Assembly (NCBI RefSeq): GCF_004210375.1
Contig: NC_134830.1
Location: 43,033,094 to 43,097,093, forward strand
Length of the DNA: 64,000 bases
Reading direction: 5' to 3'
From: Tachypleus tridentatus
Taxonomy: Eukaryota > Arthropoda > Merostomata > Xiphosura > Limulidae
Part shown: positions 58,906-64,000 of the stretch, in pieces
Numbering within the stretch: the stretch's first letter is position 1
How the letters are laid out: each line of letters starts with the position of its first letter
Position numbers and translations under genes: made by a program
The notes under the pieces: model-generated
The model's input: the letters and a program-made list of their open reading frames with translations, nothing else
Told to the model about the DNA's origin: nothing
Databases searched by the model: none

Positions 58906-60308
58906 ACAAGTGGTGAAACCAGATTAAACTGTAAGTTAGTATAGCCATTAACTAGTGATGAAACAAGATTAAACTGTAAGTTAGTATAGCCATTAACTTG
59001 TGATGAAACCAGATTAAACAATAAGTTAGTATAGCCATTTACTAGTGATGAAACCAGATTAAACTGTTAATCAGTATTGCCATTAACTAGTGGTGAAACC
59101 AGATTAAACTGTAAATCAGTATAGCCATTTACTAGTGGTGAAACAAGATTAAACTGTAAATTAGTATAGCCATTAACTAGTGGTGAAACCAGATTAAACT
59201 GTAAATCAGTATAGCCATTTACTAGTGGTGAAACAAGATTAAACTGTAAGTTAGTATAGCAATTTACTAGTGGTGAAATTAGATTAAACTGTAAGTTAGT
59301 TTAACCATTTACTAGTGATGAAACCAGATTAAACTGTAAGTTAGTATAGCCATTAACTAGTGATGAAACCAGATTAAACTGTAAGTTAGTATAGCCATTA
59401 ACTAGTGATGAAACCAGATTAAACTGTAAGTTAGTATAGCAATTTACTAGTGGTGAAATTAGATTAAACTGTAAGTTAGTTTAGCCACTTACTCGTGATA
59501 AAACCAGATTAAACTGTAAATCAGTATAGCCATTTACTAGTGATTGAACAAGATTAAACTGTAAGTCAGTATAGCCATTTACTAGTGGTGAAACAAGATA
59601 AAACTGTAAGTCAGTATAGCCTTTAACTAGTGATGAAACCAGATTAAACTGTAAATCAGTATAGCCATTAACTAGTGGTGAAACCAGACTAAACTGTAAA
59701 TCAGTATAGCCATTAACTAGTGGTGAAACCAGATTAAACTGTAAATCAGTATAGCCATTTACTAGTGGTGAAAGAAGATTAAACTGTAAGTTAGTATAGC
59801 CATTTACTAGTGGTGAAACAAGATTAAACTGTAAGTTAGTTTCGACATTAACTAGTGGTGAAACCAGATTAAACTGTAAATCAGTATAGCCATTTACTAG
59901 TGGTGAAACAAAATTAAACTGTAAGTTAGTATAGCCATTTACTAGTGATGAAACCAGATTAAACTGTAAGTTAGTATAGCCATTTACTAGTGGTGAAACA
60001 AGATTAAACCGTAAGCCAGTATAGCCATTAACTAGTGGTGAAACCAGATTAAACTGTAAATCAGTATAGCCATTTACTAGTGGTGAAACAAGATTAAACT
60101 GTAAGTTAGTATAGCCATTTACTAGTGATGAAACCAGATTAAGCTGTAAGTCAATATAGCCATTTACTAGTGGTGAAATTAGATTAAACTGTAAGTCAGT
60201 ATAGCCATTTACAAGTGGTGAAACCAGATTAAACTGTAAGTTAGTATAGCCATTAACTAGTGATGGAACCAGATTAAACTGTTTTTCAGTACAACCCTTT
60301 ACCAGCGT

Positions 60309-60559
60309 ATTGATTGTATCGAACTTTATTCATAGTTCGCTACGCTACATACGCCTTTTTTAAAATTTTCACTTTGTTTTTCCTTTTTTTTGAAGACATA
60401 AGATCAAATCATCTCAAGTGAGAACAAACCTCTTCGACTTTTAAACTTACACATGGATCAAATCTACTTTCATTGATCTAAGAATGCTTATTTATTTTCT
60501 GTTTACACACCATTTTACTGTTTACTACAGCAGTTTACATGTTTATTGTTGCTTCTTTG
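60309..60559. other. Short unique-looking spacer
   Basis: No repeat recognised between the satellite and the next SINE. Confidence 0.4.
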
Positions 60560-60683
60560 CTTGTTTGTTTTGAAATTAAGCACAAAGCTACAGAATCTGC
60601 TATCTGTTCTTTCCCTTCCACATTTATCGAAACCTGATTTTAGCGGCTTCAGTCTGCAGTCATACCGCTGTACCATTGGTGAA
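60560..60683 (-). mobile_element. SINE family C
   Basis: TTGTTTGTTTTGAAATTAAG tail, TTATCGAAACCTGATTTTAGC, head to TACCATTGG. Confidence 0.85.
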
Positions 60684-60835
60684 CATTTATTGTTGCCCCT
60701 CGCTAGTACAGCGGTATGTCTCCGGATTTACAACACTAAAATCAGGGGTTCGATTCCCCTCGGTGGGCTGAGCAGATAGCCCGATGTGGCTTTGCTATAA
60801 GAAAAACACAAACACACACACACATTTATTGTTGC
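60683..60835 (+). mobile_element. SINE family B with 14-bp target duplication
   Basis: The SINE proper is 60697-60821. ACATTTATTGTTGC stands at 60683-60696 and 60822-60835, identical. B box GGTTCGATTCC and an (AC)n tail are intact, so this is a recent copy. Confidence 0.95.
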
Positions 60836-60866
60836 ACCAGTATGAAACTATTCTAGGTATCCTTCA

Positions 60867-61159
60867 TTTAGTCGTGGCCCAGCATGGCCAGGTAGTTAGG
60901 GCACTTTACCCGCAATCTGAGGGTCACAGGTTCGAATCTCCATTCCATCAAACATGCTCGCCTTTTAAAGTGTTGGGGCGTTATAATTTGACGATGAATC
61001 CTACTATTCGTTGATAAAAGAGTAATTAGCCCAAGAGTTGACGGTGGGTGATGAATACTAGCTGCCTTCACCCTAATCTGTAACTGCCAAATTAGCGAAG
61101 GCTAGCGCAGATAGCTCTTGTGTAGCGTTGCACGAAATTCAAACCAAACTTTTAGTTGT
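60867..61159 (+). mobile_element. SINE family A, donor of a copied fragment
   Basis: The SINE proper is 60876-61150. Flanks TTTAGTCGT (60867-60875) and TTTAGTTGT (61151-61159) look like a target duplication with one change. It carries private changes, such as a 4-base insertion giving AGAGTAATTAGCCC, that identify it as the source of the piece at 62253-62334. Confidence 0.9.
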
Positions 61160-61772
61160 GCTATTGTCTGGATTTCGTTTTGTTCGCCGCCAGAGACATC
61201 GTCTACAGAATGTAACATACTTTTACATGAAATGTCACATTGTAACAAGGTAAGCGTTTTGTCATCAGCTACGGTATTGTGTGTCTCGTGTTTCAAAGAA
61301 ACCATACATTGTGGAAGATTTGCTATAACGAAGGTACAAGCATGAATTTCGAACTACATTCAGCTTCTGTTTACACCTACTTAAAATGCACATTTTTACA
61401 AGCTTGTGTTGTAGACTTTGTCTGACAATGTTAACATCAAACTATTCGTGATTATATTGAAATTTACTCAACATCCACTATTGAAAACACAGTAATGGTA
61501 ATTATGAGAAACAAAGAGAAGCCTAAACGATGACTAACATACACATACGCTTTCTTTTATCTGCTTTTCTTTAATACGATCTTATCTGAGATTGTCAGTA
61601 AAAGAAACCCTAAACTGTAATATTTTTCTTGCTTCACTTGTAATATTTTGTAAACACGAAAATTTTGACAATTTCTCCATATTCCAAACTGTACGTTTTT
61701 GTTAACCATAACACAATTTCGATGTTTAACATTTGTTTACGCGTTATTCTTAAAATAGAATTATTTGCTACT
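61160..61772. other. Unique-looking sequence, nothing recognised
   Basis: Open frames on both strands at 61102-61345 overlap each other and begin in the SINE tail; no gene is called. Confidence 0.35.
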
Positions 61773-62080
61773 GCCATTAGTATAGCGGCCCGGCATGGCC
61801 AAGCGTGTTAAGGCGTGCGACTCGTAATCTGAGGGTCGCGGGTTCGCAGCTCCTTCGCGCCAAACATGTTCACCCTTTCAGCCGTGGGGGCGTTATAATG
61901 TGACGGTCAATCCCACTATTCGTTGGTAAAAGAGTAGCTCAAGAGTTGGCGATGGGTGGTGATGACTAGCTGTCTTCCCTCTCGTCTTATACTGCTACAT
62001 TAGGGACGACTAGCACAGATAGCCCTCGAGTAGCTTTGTGCGAAATTCAAAACAAACAAACAAACAAAGCCATTAGTATA
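61773..62080 (+). mobile_element. SINE family A (A2) with 12-bp target duplication
   Basis: The SINE proper is 61785-62068 (284 bp). GCCATTAGTATA stands at 61773-61784 and 62069-62080, identical. Head GGCCCGGCATGGCCAAGCGT, tail (CAAA)n. Confidence 0.95.
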
Positions 62081-62228
62081 AAACGAAGTATTTATTAATC
62101 TTTTATTAGTAGGTGTGTAGATTCATTGCTACCAATACATTGTTTTATTAAAAACAAAGTTTGTAATTTTTCTGCTAAATTATTTCTATTCATGGTCATG
62201 CCATTCACATTTGTTTTTTCAATAGAAT

Positions 62229-62365
62229 ACTGTATTTGTATTAAAAACTACATTGATAAAAGAGTAATTAGCCCAAGAGTTGACGGTGGGTGATGAATAC
62301 TAGCTGCCTTCACCCTAATCTGTAACTGCCAAATGTATAACACTGTATTTGTATTAAAAACTACA
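62229..62365 (+). repeat. Copied 82-bp SINE piece between 24-bp direct repeats
   Basis: 62253-62334 is identical over 82 of 82 bases to 61011-61092, an internal part of the family A copy at 60876. It is flanked by two identical 24-bp repeats (62229-62252 and 62342-62365, beginning ACTGTATTTGTATTAAAAAC), with 7 extra bases (GTATAAC) before the second. Confidence 0.92.
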
Positions 62366-62406
62366 GTGTGTTATTTCACATAATAATAAACGCGTGTATT
62401 TTTAGC

Positions 62407-62660
62407 ATGGGCTAGCTGTAAACGTGATGATTGGTGTGCGGTTCTGCTGATCTGAATGTTATAGGTTCGAGTCTCGATATGTAGCTAAATGTGCTCTGCA
62501 CTTGCACATGCAGAAATATTATAACTGTAAAAGTCGGTTAAGAGGGCCGCGTAGGAAGCTGCTACTGATTGGGTTGCCCTCTTGCTAGTCATCAGTTCTA
62601 AATTAGGGATGTCTGTGCCTGAGCGTAGGGTCTCTGACCTGGAGTTTTATAGCTCATGTG
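62407..62660 (+). mobile_element. Putative tRNA-derived SINE family D
   Basis: A head-like stretch (GGCTAGCTGTAAACGTGATG) is followed by a B box GGTTCGAGTCT about 50 bases on. The body includes CTTGCTAGTCATCAGTTCTA and AAATTAGGGATGTCTGTGCC, which recall the family A body. One copy only, so the family boundaries are a guess. Confidence 0.5.
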
Positions 62661-62715
62661 TTTCGCAAGGTGCCCTTCGGACTGAAAACAAGAAGCCCCG
62701 TTTTTTATGGCTTTT

Positions 62716-62810
62716 TACAAACAGCGATAAGTTTACGGATTTACAGCGATGGACGCAGTTGATAGCCCAGTGCGGCTTTGCTCTGAAGGAACCAAACCAA
62801 ACAAACCAAA
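62716..62810 (+). mobile_element. SINE family B-like copy lacking the B box
   Basis: ACAGCGATAAGTTTACGGAT, then directly GACGCAGTTGATAGCCCAGT and GCGGCTTTGCTCTGAAGG; the B-box part is deleted. The tail is (AAACC)n-like. Confidence 0.7.
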
Positions 62811-63163
62811 ATAATATGTTCTCATAACAAGCGATTCTGACCATTTTGGTTTTATTTTATTACTTTACAACACAACAGCTGATGTTATAATAATGACCAG
62901 CTTACGATATATTATTGATAAGTTTTATAAAACAAAAAGAGAACAACAATTATAGTAGTCCTACAACAGATCTTAAATTGTTATCACTTCTTAACACGTA
63001 CAATATCATTGAAATATTGTTTGAACTGATTGCTTAATTTGATATATTAAAAATTAAATTATATACCTAGGTTCTTTTAAAAATCGAAACACATTTCCTT
63101 AAAATAGTCGAACTTTACCTTCGAATTTACGCTCCACCACTGTATGCATGCTTTTTAATGTCA
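62811..63163. other. AT-rich sequence, nothing recognised
   Basis: Spacer between SINEs. Confidence 0.4.
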
Positions 63164-63250
63164 CTTCTCCGATAAGACAGCGGTAAGTCTTTGTACTCAC
63201 AACGCCAAAATTCGGGTTTCGATTCTCCGCGGTGGACATGGAAGATAACC
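63164..63250 (+). mobile_element. SINE family B or C fragment
   Basis: ACTTCTCCGATAAGACAGCGG, then GGTTTCGATTCTCCGCGGTGG; the 3' end is cut short. Confidence 0.75.
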
Positions 63251-63261
63251 AAAGGTACTTC

Positions 63262-63370
63262 CTCCCCAGTGGCACGGCGGTATGTCTGTGGACTTAAAAC
63301 GTTAGAAATTGGGTTTCGATACCCGTGGTGAACAGAGCACAGATAGTCCATTGTGTAACTTTGTGATTAC
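63262..63370 (+). mobile_element. SINE family C
   Basis: CTCCCCAGTGGCACGGCGG, GGTTTCGATACCCGTGGTG, then AGATAGTCCATTGTGTAACT. Confidence 0.88.
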
Positions 63371-64000
63371 CAAGAACCAGAAAAACGAATATAATCTCAC
63401 CTTCATGTTAACATTCGAGAATACCTTTTACATGTCACACATACCAGAATTAATAAAACAGTGGTCTTTTTAATCTACCAAACGTATATCCATATAAGCT
63501 ACTTCGTTTCATCCATCGTTTTTTTTTTCTTACTCGAAATTTAGATTGAGATGAAAAATAGAATTTTTAATGCCATCGTCGAATCAAAAGGCTGCAGAAT
63601 ACATTTCGAGGAAAACACATTGTTAGAGAGGGGTTTTAGAGGGGCAGAGGTGATTTGGGAGTTTCTAATGGGAAGATTGAAATACAAAAAGAAGAATAGC
63701 ATATGTCAACTTAATTTTCTGACATCATTATAGTAATATTCGTCACTGAGCGCGAACTGCAATGATAAAACGCAAGTCCAATTAAATAGATAATGAAACA
63801 GTTAAATTGAATTATGGGAAATGGAAAGAGAGATGAACCAGAAAAGTGAATTAAGTATAGTGACGGGTGTAATTAAAATTAGAAGTTAAGTTTTTGAAGT
63901 TTCAAATCTTTATGTATTTCAAACTGTATAATCTAAAATACTGCGTCTATCATATTGCGAGTCAAGCGCCAATGGTTATAGAAAGGGTAAGATAAATTTA
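63371..64000. other. No recognised feature
   Basis: A 60-codon frame at 63551-63733 lies in A-rich DNA and has no support. Confidence 0.35.

Larger units (their letters stand above)
54611..60308. repeat. 45-bp satellite array, about 118 units
   Basis: The unit is 45 bp and contains ACTAGTGATGAAACCAGATT and AAACTGTAAGTTAGTATAGC. Head-to-tail copies fill 5.7 kb except for three SINE insertions. Unit variants differ at a handful of sites (GATG/GGTG, CCAG/CAAG/TTAG, TAAGTTAG/TGAGTTAG/TAAATCAG/TAAGCCAG, TAGCC/TCGCC). Units at both edges are more diverged, as expected for unequal exchange. Because 45 is a multiple of three, one minus-strand frame is open for up to 263 codons as a 15-residue repeat (SLVNGYTNLQFNLVS). 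The other five frames are closed by stops in the consensus, and many units also close this one, so I do not call a gene. Confidence 0.97.

Overview
This is a gene-poor, AT-rich (about one third GC by eye) animal genomic window. No bacterial-type gene, rRNA array or CRISPR is present. Its most telling signature is several related tRNA-derived SINE families with a (CAAA)n or (CA)n tail. From memory their consensus resembles repeats of arthropods, most likely chelicerates such as horseshoe crabs. That assignment is inference, not proof.

Layout. 1-33 kb is SINE-poor and mostly unremarkable AT-rich sequence that may be largely intronic. On the minus strand it holds a few short stretches that look like genuine exons: 6381-6550 (terminal exon), 19512-19632 (coiled coil, followed by a poly(A) signal) and 30325-30446 (best supported, good splice sites on both sides). 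Small candidates at 33588-33617 and 37270-37293 may lie further 5'. The 30325-30446 and 19512-19632 exons join in phase, so a small coiled-coil protein gene on the minus strand is likely; I do not recognise its family. Two purine-rich, slightly GC-richer blocks (about 7.5-13.4 kb and 20.7-25.1 kb) look like old dispersed repeats.

The same half carries several dead transposons. They are an internally deleted Tc1-like element (14.0-14.9 kb), a Tc1-like element with both ends and a full-length but stop-ridden transposase (21465-23076), a Penelope-like retroelement remnant that lost its reverse-transcriptase core but keeps a decayed GIY-YIG region (25.8-27.0 kb), a MITE-like element with about 80-bp inverted ends and a SINE inside it (31.9-32.5 kb), and the most unusual one at 16.37-17.9 kb. 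That last element has long imperfect terminal inverted repeats around a decayed gene preceded by a regular array of heat-shock elements, a TATA box and an arthropod-type initiator.

33-54 kb and 60.3-64 kb are packed with SINEs of families called A, B, C and D here. Many copies are degenerate; several have clear target-site duplications, and some are nested. A mariner remnant (42.7-43.5 kb) and a fragment of a LINE-type SGNH-hydrolase domain (about 53.2-53.5 kb) also lie here. 54611-60308 is a 5.7-kb satellite of about 118 units of 45 bp, with a 9-unit (405-bp) higher-order repeat. It contains three copies of one SINE B insertion that multiplied with the array: spacings of 1751 and 1346 bp equal 36 and 27 units plus 131 bp (119-bp SINE plus 12-bp target duplication). 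Just beyond, an 82-bp piece of one particular SINE has been copied about 1.2 kb away between 24-bp direct repeats.
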